Positions 45,032 to 57,089 of a stretch of DNA of 64,000 nucleotides are shown in pieces. The position numbers were made by a program, and so were the translations under genes. Source of the stretch: Corylus avellana (taxonomy: Eukaryota > Streptophyta > Magnoliopsida > Fagales > Betulaceae); NCBI RefSeq assembly GCF_901000735.1, contig NC_081541.1, positions 8,053,021 through 8,117,020 of the forward strand, written 5' to 3'. Under the pieces are notes generated by a model. The model saw only the letters and a list, made by a program, of their open reading frames with translations, made no database searches and was not told where the DNA came from. Position 1 is the first letter of the stretch. Each line of letters opens with the position of its first letter.

Positions 45032-48000
45032 ATGGAACAGTCTCTCTCCTTGCTTTCATTTAAGGGTTCTATTACTGAAGCAATTATAGAAGCCAAAAGG
45101 CAGAAGAAACTCTTTGTCGTCTATATTTCGGGTAAACACTTCTTTCATATGATTTCTATAGTTTTGCTTTTACGGAGTTTCCTATCAGCGGGCGTAAGGT
45201 GGGTATAGGTGGTACTCAATTTATTTGAAGTGTTGTGCTCTGGTGATACATTGAATAGTCTTCATTGCAAGAGCTTTTTGTTTTATGTACAGGAGCTTTT
45301 CGTTGTATGTACATTTGAAGTGTCGTGCTCTGGTGATACTTAACTCTTTTTCTCTTTATTGAGGTTAAGTTGATTTGGTGGGTTAATGTTTTCAGGTGAA
45401 GATGCAGAGTCTTGTCGTTTGGAAGAATCCACATGGACTAATTCAAATGTTCGCTTTCTTCCCTTTTCTTATTGATTTTTAGTTGGTCAGGGTTTTCCTT
45501 TAATTCATTTCATATGCACTCCATCTATGTTTCTTACTTTCAAAAGCTGCATTCAGGTGGCAGAGTCTCTATCAAAGTATTGTATTCTACTGCATATTCC
45601 TGGAGGGAGCACCGATGCTGCATACTTTTCTGCATTATGTATCCTGCTTGATGATGGCAAATCTTACTTTCCTTGAAAGCTACGCTTTTGAGCTTATTTC
45701 CATTCTTCAAAAAAGACATTAAACATGATAATCTGACATTGAGCTACCAGAATAATATATATTTAGAACCCAAGTTTTTAAGAATGTTATCATGGTTTTT
45801 TGGTTGAATTTTAGGTGCAATTTCATTTTTAAGACAACCGGGTACTCACAATCCGTTGCTACGACGTGCATCTTGACTGATTTTCAGTTCAATTTGCTGT
45901 TAAATAAGATTCACTTAGAGATGTGGAGCATCCAGTCTTTCAAATTTTCATGACTATTGGCACATCGCGTGGAGTAGGTGGGAACCATGTCCAAAGTATT
46001 TCAAGTATATGAATGATATCTTTGATGAAACACCATACATCATACAATTCTATTCTAAGTGTTGTTATGAACAAGAAATGGCACCTCTACACATTATCTA
46101 TCTTGGAAATTAGATTATTTATTTATTATTATTATTATTATTTTGTGTACTTTGGTCCATCTTTACCTGCAGGCAGTATTTAAAATATTTGCTCTTTCAG
46201 GTAAGATGGTCACCAAATACTAGTATTGCAAAAGTACTAGCTGAGCTCAAATTTTAAAATTGGTATGGTTTGCATGAATTCACTTGCTTTCTTTTATCTG
46301 TTAAACAAACTGTTCTTGGTTTTGACTCTTAAGTCTCCAGAAAGTTTTATTTTATCTTTTGTGGCAGATGAGCATTTCCAAAATTTCAAAATCATTTCTA
46401 TTACTTGCAAAGAAAAGAGAAAGAAAAAAGCATTTCATTAATATGTTCTAATTACAACAATCATTTCATTGTGTTAAGTTATATGACGTTTAAGTAGCTT
46501 CATGGTTCTCATCTTTTTGGGGCAAAAGTAGGAATTTAGTCTAGGGGAATTGGATTGAACTAGAATTTTTTTTTTCCCCTTGAAATATTCCACCTTTTGT
46601 TCACAGATGATACACTTATAATGTGTGATGCAGGTTGTGATCAAATCCATAGTTTGGGTCACATTCTCCTATGTTTCGAGGCCATTTCAGGCTTGAAGGT
46701 CAACCTTCGAAAATTTGAGTTAGTCGCAGTAGGGGAGGTACCGCATAAGGAAGAGCTGGCCAATATTCTTAGTTGTAGCATTTCTTCTCTTCCCTCGAAA
46801 TATTTGGGTCTCCCTCCGGGTGCTTCTTTTAAATCAAAGACTATTTGGGATGGGATAGTCGAGAAAATGGAAAAAAAAGGTTGGCTAGTTGGTACTTGGA
46901 AGAAGATCTACTTGTCTAAGGGAGGGTGCCTTTTGCTCATCAAGACTATGTTACCCAGTCTACCTATGTACTTCTTATCCCTCTTCCCATTACCAACGGG
47001 CGTTGCTAGGAGATTGGAGCATCGTCAAAGAGATTTTCTTTGGGATGGACCAAGCACGGAGTCCAAGTTTCACCTGGTGAATTGGAAGACTATTTGCTCC
47101 CCAATCCCTACAGGTTGGGAGTAAAAACTCTCATGTTGTTCCTTAAAGCTCTTCTCTTAGTAAATGGTTATGGAAATTCGTGGAAGAGGATAAATCTTTG
47201 TGGACAGAGATGATTGTTGAGAAGTATGGGGTCCAAAGAGGGAATTGGTGTTCAAAGGAAGCTTGAGGGCCTTACGGTATCTTTGGAGGAATATTAGAAA
47301 CGGCTGGGGTTTTTCTTTAATCTTGTCTCCTTCAAGGTTGGGGACGGATGCCGCGTTTGCTTTGGGCATGACGCATGGTGTGTATAAGTGGCTCAAAATT
47401 ACTCTTTCCTATAACTTTTATTCAATAGCCAGTAACAAAGAGGCCTTGGTGTCAGACTATTTGGATCCCTCCAACTCTTCTATCCATTGGAATTTGAGTT
47501 TCATTAAGGTAGTCCAGGATTGGGAGTTGGAATCTCTTGACTCCTTTCTCAATCTATTATACTTCTCAAAAACCCATTTGGGGGAGGTGGATATAATGTT
47601 GTGGACCCCAGCTCACAGTCATGGTTTCGAAGAGAGGAGCTATTACAAAATGTTACAGACTGGAGAGCAGTGTTCGGTCCAAGGTTGAGGCCCCTCCCTG
47701 CATTGCTTTCTTCTTATAGACGACCACAAAGGGTAGAATCCTCACCGTTGATAATCTTAGAAGGCAAGTTTTCTCTATTGTAAACAGGTGTTGCCTATGA
47801 AAAAAGAATAAGGAGACTGTAAATCACCTTCTTATTTACTGCGAGTACACCAGAGCACTTGGTTCTCAACTTATTTGGGGTTTCGTGGGCTATGCCTAGC
47901 AACATCGTAGAGATGCTTCATTGTTGGAAGATTCAAGTGTAGGAGCATCCCAAAGAGGCCATCTAGGAAGTTAGTCTTGCTTTCTTAATGTGGAGTATTT

Positions 48001-51000
48001 GGAGAGAAAACAAATAGGCATTTCTTTGAGGAATCTGAGTCCAACGTGCTTTCTTTAAAATCCTCTTTTTTGAGATCTCTTTTTGATTGGGTTGTTGTAT
48101 ATGTTCCTAACTTCTCCTCATCGAATCTAGTGGATCTAGTTAATTTTTTAGATTTTAGAGCCTTTAGGGTGATTGGCTCTCTTCTATACTTTTTGTGTAT
48201 GAGGGCTTTGCCCTTTTTTTTATAGGTAATATCAAGAAAGCTTTATAGAAAGCGTACGCGCCCCAAGCATACAGGAAGTATACAAAAGGACACAAAAAGC
48301 AAAAAGAACAAAAACACAAAAAACAGGAAAGAACAAGGAGAAGTTGAGGGTTTTGCCCTTTTCTTTCAATAAAATTATTATTCTTACTCTTTTTTGGGCC
48401 GGGGGGGGCTCCTTTTCAGTGGTTGGTTTGTTCCATCAAAGAGTTAGTAGTTCTCTTTTGTGTGCATTGCAATATGTGTCATCTTAATGCCAGTGCTGTC
48501 ATTGTTTTATTTTACCTGGTAAAATATCTTTTTAAGCTTTGTCTAACATTTTTTTTTTTTTTTTTTTTGATAAGTCTTAACATTTTTTTATAAAACCAAG
48601 CACATATCCTTGACTCAAGCTGTTACAGACCCACAGAAATCTGTTCCTTCTATTACAGCTATAGGATTTCATGGTGTACAAGTTTGGCAAAATGGTATGT
48701 TGTTCATATTTAAATTGGAAACTCTGTTTCAGGCTAGCATCTAGGACAACACATAACCATGTAGTTAATTTTTGGTTATTCCCTTTGTGAATAACTTTAC
48801 AGACGGATTTGTCAGTGCTGAAGATCTAGCATCCAGTTTAGAGAAGGCATGGTTGAGTCTGCATATCCAGGTATATAGTTGTTCATTTTAATCATCATTA
48901 GTCAGCACTTGCAAATGCCTATTTTCTTCTGTTATGGTCCCACTGCTCCCAATCCTTGGGCTACCATGTTGATGAGTGGCCATGTTTGAGGAGCAGATCT
49001 CCATTTGACTGGGTTCTAAGTTGTGGAAAAAGCAATGGAAAAGATTTAAACCCCTTAGTTGTCTACAATGCAGTCGCGTCTGCTTTAGTTTATGAGGAGA
49101 TTGACTTTCCATCTAATGATGTGCCTTGTCATGCAATGCCCTCTCCTTGAATCACTGCCTTTTATAAGAAGATTGCTATACCCCTTTCAGGACCAACTAA
49201 AATATAACATATACTTTTACTTCACACTAATGACAAATCAACTAGAATATATGCTATCCATTTTACATGTCATGGAGCAGACCAAGGCTATGTTTGGCAA
49301 AGGAGTGGACTTAGGAAGTGGGCCGAAACTATAGCAGATTTAATTGATGTGAGAGAAAAAAGTAAGAATATTTTGTATAAAAAAGTGAAAAATTTTGTTT
49401 TGTAGTATTTTTTTATTTGAATAGTAATAAAAAGTGATTGATGTAATGTAAAAAATAAGAATGTTGGGGTTGATTTTTAGAAATAATTTTTTGGAATTTT
49501 GGGTCCAGTCCGGCCCACTCCTTTGCCAAACACAGCCCAAGTCATATGAAACCAATCTCATTCTTTTTTGTCTTAGTGCCAAATATGATACTCTAGCAAT
49601 AATCACCCGTGAGAGGCCAGATGCCATTATTGGGCAGTTACAAGCCTAGGAACTTCCTTAGTTTCTTTTTATTAGAAACATGACAAGGTCATATATATTG
49701 TGGAGTGCAGGAAACAACTGCAACTTTCCTGACTGCGGCACTTGCTTCAAGGAATTCTGGAGCATCTACTTCTAGTTCTAATGCTGCCTCATCTAATGAA
49801 CAAATTTCTTCAAGTATAGTTGTTCCATCACCTTCAACTGACGAGCATGTCCAATATGAAGAGGCTAAGCCAGCAGTAACCTCTGACGTAACCGAGGAAA
49901 AGAAAGGCCATGAATCCAAAGTTGAGGTAACTATAATAGGTAGTCATTGCCTCGTTGATCTTTTATATTCATTAACTGTTGCATGATATGCTTGTACTGT
50001 TTCATTCCATTTACATGGACAGGAGAAAGATACTGAAATGAATGAGAAGGCATCTTCAAGATCATATAACACCGGCAAGTTAAAGGGTGTTGTGGATGAA
50101 CAGCCCACCTCATCCACTAAGGTACATAAAGGATCAGTTGATCCTTTAGTGGCCGGCATAGAAAAATCTAGAGCTGATCATAACTCTTCCAGTGTTGAAG
50201 ATGGTTGTCCTGCTCCAGAAAAAATCAGTGGTCATCATTCAGGTGCTACTGGAGGAGGTGAGCAATTGGCTGGTACTGAAGTAAATGAAGCTGAGCAAGA
50301 TGAAAAGGCTGAAGCTGTAAACCATATGCAGGCTTATGCATCTGATGGTTCTAAAAGAGATAATATGTCTAGTGATGTCCATTTAAATATACGATTGCCC
50401 ACTGGTTTTAGCCTACAAGAGAAGTTTTCTGTGACAAGCACTTTGAGAATGGTGAAAGACTATGTTGATGAAAACCTACCAAGTGGCTTTGGCACTTACG
50501 ATCTAGCCATTCCTTATCCCCGCAAATTATTCAGTCACCAAGGTATGAACATTGTTTGTTTTCTTTTTTCTTTTTCTTTGAAAAGAAGGCTAAAATGCAT
50601 ATTGGTCCTTTCAAGTTTAGAGTTTCTGCCAATTTGGGTCCTAGTATCTTTGATTTGGTCATTTTAATTCTTGAACCTGCACATCATGGTCAATGTGGCC
50701 CTTCTATCCGTTCTGTTAACTTTGTCCCTGTCAAATTTCGTCTAATGTCACGTGATGCTGCATAAAATTAAATGACATAGTTATGATGAAAATGATCATG
50801 AGGGAAAAAAAAAATAGAGAGAGGGAATGAGTGATCATCTGAGACCCCAGATCTGGTAATGGAGTGGGGCTGCCCCCTCCTCCTCCCTTGCAGGGGCAGG
50901 CGCCCACGGCCCAGGCCTGATCTTACCTGCCTCTACCAAAAGAAATGTGGGCTCCCATATCAATGGACACTTGATCATGATTTTATCATCTTCAATACTA

Positions 51001-53135
51001 TTTTACTTGTTATTTATTAGATACTATGTTTTCAATAATTACAGTTAGCATGATCCGCATATTTTTCCTTTTGTGTTATCTACAATCTAGGACCCATGTG
51101 GGGAAATCTTCAGCTAGGATATGTTTCTGTGTGTGTTTATACATGATAGCATTTCAAAATGAAATTACTTCTATTTATGCTTAATCCACATTCCTTGTGG
51201 GAGTATGAGATGTCGCCTTGGTTATTGATGCTGTTTACTCACAAGACAGCATCAGGAATGATCTTTCTGTTCTATTGTTTTTAACATGTATGTTGACAGA
51301 AACACACCACAATTTGTATGTAAATGATTGATATATTCCATTTGCTACAGATTTGAGCAAATCATTGTCAGAGTTGGGCCTGCTTAATAGACAAGCACTG
51401 ATAGTGGTTCCACATCAGAGAGGTGCAGGTAATTACAGAGGAGCATCTTCCTCCTCTGATCAAACAGATACTAACGTTGATTCTTCAGATGGAACTAATG
51501 GGGGATATTTTGCATACGTGAGGAGGATTTTATCTTACATGAATCCTTTCTCTTATCTGGGTGGTGGTGCCAGCTCATCAAGCTCTGAACAGGAATCTCA
51601 AAATGGCATATGGCAATATGGTGAGTTTCCTTACCTAACTGTACCAATTTTATGCGATTAGGTCTAGGATCTGGGTCGAGGAAGTTATTTATTGTATGTT
51701 AGTTTAAGCCACAAACAAGTAACTGCTATTTCCACAATTGCTTGTTTAATTTTGATTAAAAATATATTCCTGACAAACAATGGCCCACCGTTTAACAAAA
51801 AAATTTGAGTGAAATGTTGATGAGGAGGTGATGGAATGAACTATAGCAGCCAGTATGAACTAATTAGTTATTTATCAAACATACTGGTACAAATCCCCAT
51901 TTTATATGGAGACCACTATTTAACAAAAATTTATGAATGAAATATAGATGAGGTGTGTGTGTGCACATACAGCCTATATTCCTAACAGTTTGTATAAAAA
52001 TCTCTGAAAATGACATATTTCCTTTATGCCTAATGTGTGAGATATGTTTGTTTTGCTGCTATGACGGCTGTAGTTGCCTAGGGGTTGGATACTCTTCTCT
52101 TCTGTTGTTTCTTTTTCTTTTTGTTGGTTGAGAGATTTTTTTTTTTTGGTTGGAGAAGGGGGACAGTGAATGGTCTCAGGTTGGATGACTTGTAATAATT
52201 TGGTGCCCTTCCTATTGGTTGGTAGGTATTTGACTACATGGAATGAACTAGCTTCCTGCATCTACTAGTTATGTATTATCTTCTTCATTCTGCTGCTGGA
52301 TGAGCAGAACGAAGAAGAAACCTTCTGCATTCTGATGTCTGGGGCCATTTCCCGTCCTTTCTCTCTCTGCTTACCCCCTTCTTTTCTCATAGGGAGTTAA
52401 TTTAATTTAAAGCTTGTTTATGAATGATGATGTATTTCGTCAGTGAGAAGAGTTTGTTTGCTATATGGCTGGTTGGTGTTGCATTTTTGCAGTAATTAAT
52501 AAATTGTGTTTCTTTATTGTTTGGAACCTTTTAAATTCCTTGTATTGAAGTGTGTTCCCTGAGTCCTTCGAAGTCTTTATTGGAATAGAAACTTTCTTGA
52601 GCATTGTTTATAGTAGTTGTCACTTCTCAGAGGATTTCTTTCCAGTAAAAATAGCAGTTTTTGCTTTTCGACAGAGGTGTAAAATCTTTTTTGTTCGTGG
52701 TTTTTTTTTTTCCTTGGTTTGTGTGTGGGGAAATACTTTCTATCTGTTTAGTCAAGACATTGGAGGAAAATTGTTGTGCAATATGCATTGGTGGCATTTG
52801 CATCCACCTGTTCTGTTCTCCTACCATATGCCTTAACCTACTATCAGAATAGCGTACTCTACTTACTTGATTGGCTTTTTGCTATTTTAGGTCCAAATCC
52901 TACACTTCAGAATAACATGACTGGAAGAGAGAGGCCCCAGTCCCACCACTCTTCAAACCAAAGCACCTCTGCAACTGGAAGAGATGATGGCAAGAAGAGG
53001 CAACCAACGACATCCCGTTTTGGGAGCAATATTCATACTCTAAAACATGATGAAGATGATGGCCGGTTCAATGACAGAAATTCCTTCTGGAATGGTAATT
53101 CTACACAATATGGTGGCGGCAACAATGACAAATAA
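45032..53135 (+). CDS. PUX11: Plant UBX domain-containing protein (PUX11-like), 9 coding exons, 539 aa
   Basis: Exons: 45032-45131, 45396-45448, 45557-45638, 48629-48694, 48803-48870, 49711-49926, 50023-50542, 51351-51620, 52891-53135. All junctions are GT-AG, phases agree and the sum is 1620 nt. The N-terminal ~110 residues form a thioredoxin-like UAS-type domain ([41 protein letters not shown]). A Ser/Glu-rich low-complexity middle follows. The UBX beta-grasp fold is encoded by the end of exon 7 and exon 8 ([22 protein letters not shown], the FPR-type loop; [13 protein letters not shown]). The tail is hydrophilic. UBX proteins of this type bind the AAA ATPase CDC48/p97 and steer it to substrates; here that is inferred from the domain. 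The gene appears intact despite LINE and MITE insertions in introns 3 and 5. The PUX11 name is by recollection of the family, moderately sure. Confidence 0.9.
46590..48400 (+). mobile_element. LINE 3' half (FADD box to zf-RVT) in intron 3 of the UBX gene
   Basis: Starts at the FADD box ([12 protein letters not shown], 46600), then [44 protein letters not shown] and RDFLWDG, with the zf-RVT region near 47700-47880. Several stops and frameshifts. The element probably ends near 48400 after ...TCAATAAAATTATTATTC. It is in the sense orientation of the host gene. A second LINE tail is nested in its 3' end (48219-48345). Confidence 0.88.
48219..48345 (-). mobile_element. Nested LINE 3' tail inside the LINE fragment
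   Basis: GAGGGCTTTGCCCTTTTTT (about 48201) and GAGGGTTTTGCCCTTTTCT (about 48346) are near-identical direct repeats flanking this piece. Its left edge is a poly(T), so on the minus strand it ends in poly(A). It is a 5'-truncated retroposon with target-site duplication, inserted into an older LINE. Confidence 0.65.
48549..48575 (-). mobile_element. Micro-retroposon: poly(T)-GATAAG tail only
   Basis: A T-tract followed by GATAAG, flanked by TCTAACATTT and TCTTAACATTT, near-identical direct repeats. The reverse complement, CTTATC-poly(A), matches the 3' end of the two other micro-insertions in this window. Confidence 0.55.
49286..49537. mobile_element. MITE in intron 5 of the UBX gene
   Basis: Terminal inverted repeats of 23 bp with one mismatch: GGCTATGTTTGGCAAAGGAG... 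at 49286 and its inverse ending ...TTGCCAAACACAGCC at 49537. The interior is AT-rich and non-coding. Confidence 0.88.
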
Positions 53136-53910
53136 GGTCTTAAGGTATACCCCCTCCTGCAACAGTTTGAGTTTTTTTTTTCCCTTTGCATTTGAGTTGC
53201 CAGCTTCATTGCCTGTTCTCCTAAACTATTAACTTAAAAACTTGAGTTTACTTTCAACACAGAAGATTGTAGATATTACCTACTAAAAAGGGGGCTAAAT
53301 TTTTAGCATCTTATGTTGGATTTAATCTTGTGACTTTGCCGTGTAATATGTAGTAGCTCTTTTCTGCCCATATAGGAAGAATAAGCCCAATAATGTAATT
53401 GAAATGCTTCTTTCTAGCGCCACATTTGTATATAATTGTATTATTAAGAGGAGTAATGCTAAAAACCAGACCGCACTCTTGAAGCCAAATATATATTTTT
53501 CTGGATTTGTTTACTATGGAAGTTGTTTTTGTTGAGGATGACACAGATATTTTCATATGTCCTCCGTCCTTGCTTGGTTTGCTCATGAGCATGGAGTTCA
53601 CTAAAAACATGAGCAAATTAGTTTCTTTAGTTTGCAATTTCAATTCAAATGGCTGTGAGCCGTGAGGAGGCCCCGGTATTTTGTGATGGAATAATGTAAG
53701 GCACACTTGAATGGGCTAGTCTAATATATAACCGATCTAATGGTGATTCATGTTTAACCCACATATGAAAGATGAAGGTTTGGGTTGTAATGAGCTTCAC
53801 TGCATTGATAATTGCATATTTTCTACATTTTCTGTTGTTTGAAACAACACAACATAAGAGTATATTGATTGGAGATATTATTCCAAAGAGAATCCCCAGC
53901 ACATTCATCG
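53136..53910. other. 3' flank of the UBX gene
   Basis: Contains the presumed 3' untranslated region (to about 53450) and intergenic sequence. No gene or clear element was recognised; ORFs on the minus strand (53311-53908) have no domain. Confidence 0.5.
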
Positions 53911-54510
53911 TGGCGTTTGGATCCTGAAATCTAATATTCTTTCTGGCATATACATTTCAGGAGTGTGATGTTTAGGAATCTAGATTTTCAGGAATGTGAA
54001 TATCCCCATGTTTGGGAATGATTATCGGATTCCTAAGAATATGGGATTTTTTATGTTTGGTTTATTCTTAGTCATCCTATAAGAATTATGTATTCTTTTC
54101 AAAATATTCTTATGTACGTTTTGTCCAAATCTTCCTTACAATTTGCTATAGGATGCCTAAGAGTAAACCAAACATAAAAATCTCATATTCCTAGGAATCC
54201 GATAATCAAAATGTATTGTCCCATTGTCTTTTTGTTTTTTTGTTTTTTTTGTTTTTTTTTTTTTTTATCTATTACATTCTTTCAATATTTGTAAGAGTTT
54301 TTCAATAATCAAATTGAAAGTCGGGATGTGCATTCTCGTTTTTTTTATTAAAAAAAAAAAAATCACATTTCCAAGTCAAGGGAATGTGGATTTCCTCCTC
54401 TCTAGAAGGGAGTCCACATTTATTTTGGAATGTGAATTACCTCCAGTTAAGTCCCAACAAATAAGGTAATCTTTTAGGAATCCTAAAAAATTACTTTTAT
54501 CCAAATGCCA
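53911..54510. mobile_element. Nested foldback MITE (~600 bp)
   Basis: Outer ends TGGCGTTTGGAT (53911) and ATCCAAATGCCA (to 54510) are inverted. A second inverted pair lies inside: TCGGATTCCTAAGAATATGG ... (54026) against ...CATATTCCTAGGAATCCGA (ending near 54202). This may be one element inserted in another. The centre has poly(T) and poly(A) tracts at 54240-54265 and 54340-54362. Confidence 0.8.
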
Positions 54511-54640
54511 CATGAGTTTTCGTGCTATTTAAAATTAAATTAATTATTACCTGACATTTAAATATGGCTTTTAACCCCTTAAGTCGCTCATTCCATTTAA
54601 AACTATTTATGTGATATCAACGCCAATATTAATAGAGGAG

Positions 54641-54815
54641 TATGCTATAAGTCTTTTTAGAGTCATTTTAAATACAATGTGACTTTTAAAATAATTGTTG
54701 AATTTAAGATGTGATTTATTGACTTTTGATTTATTGATGATTTTAAAAGCTACATCACATTTGGGAGGACTCTAAGAGGATTCTAGGAAGACTTATAATA
54801 TTACTCTTAATAGAG
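54641..54815. mobile_element. MITE, TGTGACTTTTAAAAT family, copy D
   Basis: AATGTGACTTTTAAAATAAT near 54678 is mirrored by GATTTTAAAAGCTACATC near 54740. Ends GAGTATGCTATAAGTC and GACTTATAATATTACTC are inverted. This is the best-preserved copy of the family in the window. Confidence 0.75.
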
Positions 54816-54974
54816 TTAATGCAGCATAAGCAATTTTACCATATTACATGTTAAAATTTTATTTTATTTTTGATAATAATAATAATAAAAGGAGGGAGAG
54901 GGGCCTGGGAGGGATAAGCAACTTCCATAGAAAAGGAAAATGATCATCTCCATTTCAAATCTCCTCTATTTCTT

Positions 54975-56217
54975 AGGAGTGTCAAGGCGGTTACGGTTAG
55001 CGGTTATTGGCAATAACCGCTAACTGTAACCGCCTTAGCGATTAGTAGATTTCATTAACCGCAACTGCTAACCACCTAACGGTTAGCGGTTAACCGCCGG
55101 TTAACGGTTAGTGAAATAGATAACCACCCGCTAACCGTTTTTTCAAAATTGGGCTTCTTTTTTGGCGGTTTTGGGCTTTCTTTAGGGCTTTTTGGGCTTC
55201 TTTTTTTTACCCTCTTTTTTTAATATTTTTTATTTTTAGTGTCTTCTTGGGCCCAATAGCTATAAAAAAGCCCATATTGAAAAATCAAAAATATTTGACC
55301 AAAAATTTACATTTACTTGTACTTTAAAAAAAATTTCTTAAATATTAAATCATAACCGGTTAACTTCTTTTTTCTTAAAAGAAAAGAAAAAAAAAAAAAA
55401 AAAAAATTCAACACAAGATATAAAAAAAAGTTCAGAATTCAGACAACTGTCACAACAAATAATTATAATACATTAATACTTAAATTTTGTTTATAAGTAA
55501 CACATTGGTCATTGTTTAATCTAATGTCAATTACTTAATTTGATATTATACAAATCATATCATCATTGTACATTAATAATATGATTCACTTGAAGTCTTG
55601 AACAAAGTATTTGAATTGTCATTTAATCATATGATTAAGTATTGATATTGTACATTTATATTATTCATATGCATATGTAGACTTATATAGACTTATAAGT
55701 TTATAACATATAAATTATAGTATTAGTATGAATTGGTATACTTATGAGTTATGTCATATTATATATGTATAATTTGTTATTATATAATCAAATGATTTAA
55801 TGATCAATTGATCATGTGATATAATCATATAAATTATAGTGATAATATATTAATACTCAAATTGTGATTTAATTATTTTTTAAAAAAAATTGTGATTTAA
55901 TGATCAAGTGATTATATGATATAATCATATAAATTATAGTAATAATATATTAATACTCAATTTGTGATTTAATTATTTTTAAAAAAAAATTGTGATTTAA
56001 TGATCAAGTGATTATGTTATATGTATAAATATTTTTATAATTATAATTATAAAAATATATTATATAAAAATGCGGTTAATGGTTACGGTTAGTAAACTCA
56101 ATAACCGCTAACCGCTTATAGCGGTTAGGCGGTTAGCAGTTAATACGGTTAAGCGGTTAGCAGTTATAGCGGTTAGCGGTTAGTGGACAGTTTTTAAGCA
56201 CTCACATTGACACCCCT
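54975..56217. mobile_element. hAT-like non-autonomous transposon with GGTTAGCGG subterminal repeats
   Basis: Ends AGGAGTGTCAAGG (54975) and CATTGACACCCCT (to 56217) are inverted; AGGGGTGTCAA is a common plant hAT terminus. Both subterminal regions carry many copies of GCGGTTA / TAACCGC (54985-55135 and 56075-56190). The AT-rich interior has a ~115-bp tandem pair (about 55795-56020). No transposase was found. Confidence 0.75.
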
Positions 56218-56307
56218 ACTATTTCCTCTATTTAGTGTATTTTGAAGGATAGTGTACCATCATTAAAATTTTTGGACAACACTACTTTTTAAAATGCACT
56301 AAATAAA

Positions 56308-56420
56308 GTTCCCAAGAGGTAGCTCAATCGGATTGGACTACGCTTAATGAAGCGGAGGTCACTAGTTCATCCTCCTCCCTCCTCTTGTGCTGACATGCCA
56401 AAAAATAAAAAAAAATTAAA
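56308..56420 (+). mobile_element. tRNA-derived SINE with 17-bp target-site duplication
   Basis: AAAATGCACTAAATAAA occurs at 56291-56307 and 56421-56437. Between them GGTAGCTCAATCGG matches a Pol III A box and GGTCACTAGTTCATCC a B box, followed by an A-rich tail. Short (113 bp), as in plant SINEs. Copied in trans by a LINE. Confidence 0.85.
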
Positions 56421-56437
56421 AAAATGCACTAAATAAA

Positions 56438-57089
56438 AAAAATTGAGAAGATCATTTTCTCATAGAAGGGTTGTAAAGTCACTTCCCTGTCTTCACTCTT
56501 TAATGAGGACAATAACTCCCATGTTGTTCGTACAAGACCCCCCAACAAAAAACGGAAGGCCACCCTTATTTGTGCAAAGTCATTCATTGCAATGAGTACC
56601 CCGTTGAGGGGTGGCCGGCTGCCTCTTCCCTCTCCCTCTCTTTTTGTTTTCACAAAGTTTAGTTCTTTTTATAAGGGGAGTTCTTGGATGATGTATATAT
56701 ACAACTACCTCTCTTCACAAACCGTAAAGTTTGTTTTCTTTTTACCGAAAAGACAGGCATTGTTATTTCAACAGTTAACACTTTTTTCCTAATGGATTGA
56801 GATCATAATCCTTTGATGACAATGGAAAATGTCCGAATATTCTTTATTTCCTCCAATCATATATATAATTCTACTCCTTTTTCTTTCCCATTCCTATCTG
56901 AATCTACACAATCTTCCACTCGCATACGTGGAATTGAGAGATTCTAACACAAAAAAAAAGGACAAAATCCAGCTGCCTCCAAAATCCACCTATCCCTTGA
57001 CTAATACAGCGCCGCCATAAATACCCGAACACATGCAGTCTCTCTTTTTTAGGGCTTAAAACATATTTTTTCCCCGCCCCTCCTCCGCC
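56438..57089 (+). promoter_or_regulatory. Promoter and 5' leader of the isopropylmalate synthase gene
   Basis: No ORF of note. CATAAATACCC at about 57016 is a plausible TATA element 74 bp upstream of the ATG. CT-rich sequence (CAGTCTCTCTTTTTTAGGGC) follows, as in plant leaders. Position-based inference. Confidence 0.5.

Noticed and set aside
49689..50159. Minus-strand frames opposite the UBX exons
   Set aside because: Antisense shadows of UBX exons 6 and 7.
54985..56190. GGTTAG-rich repeats as interstitial telomere sequence
   Set aside because: The unit is GCGGTTA in both orientations and sits between inverted hAT-like termini; it is not the plant TTTAGGG repeat.
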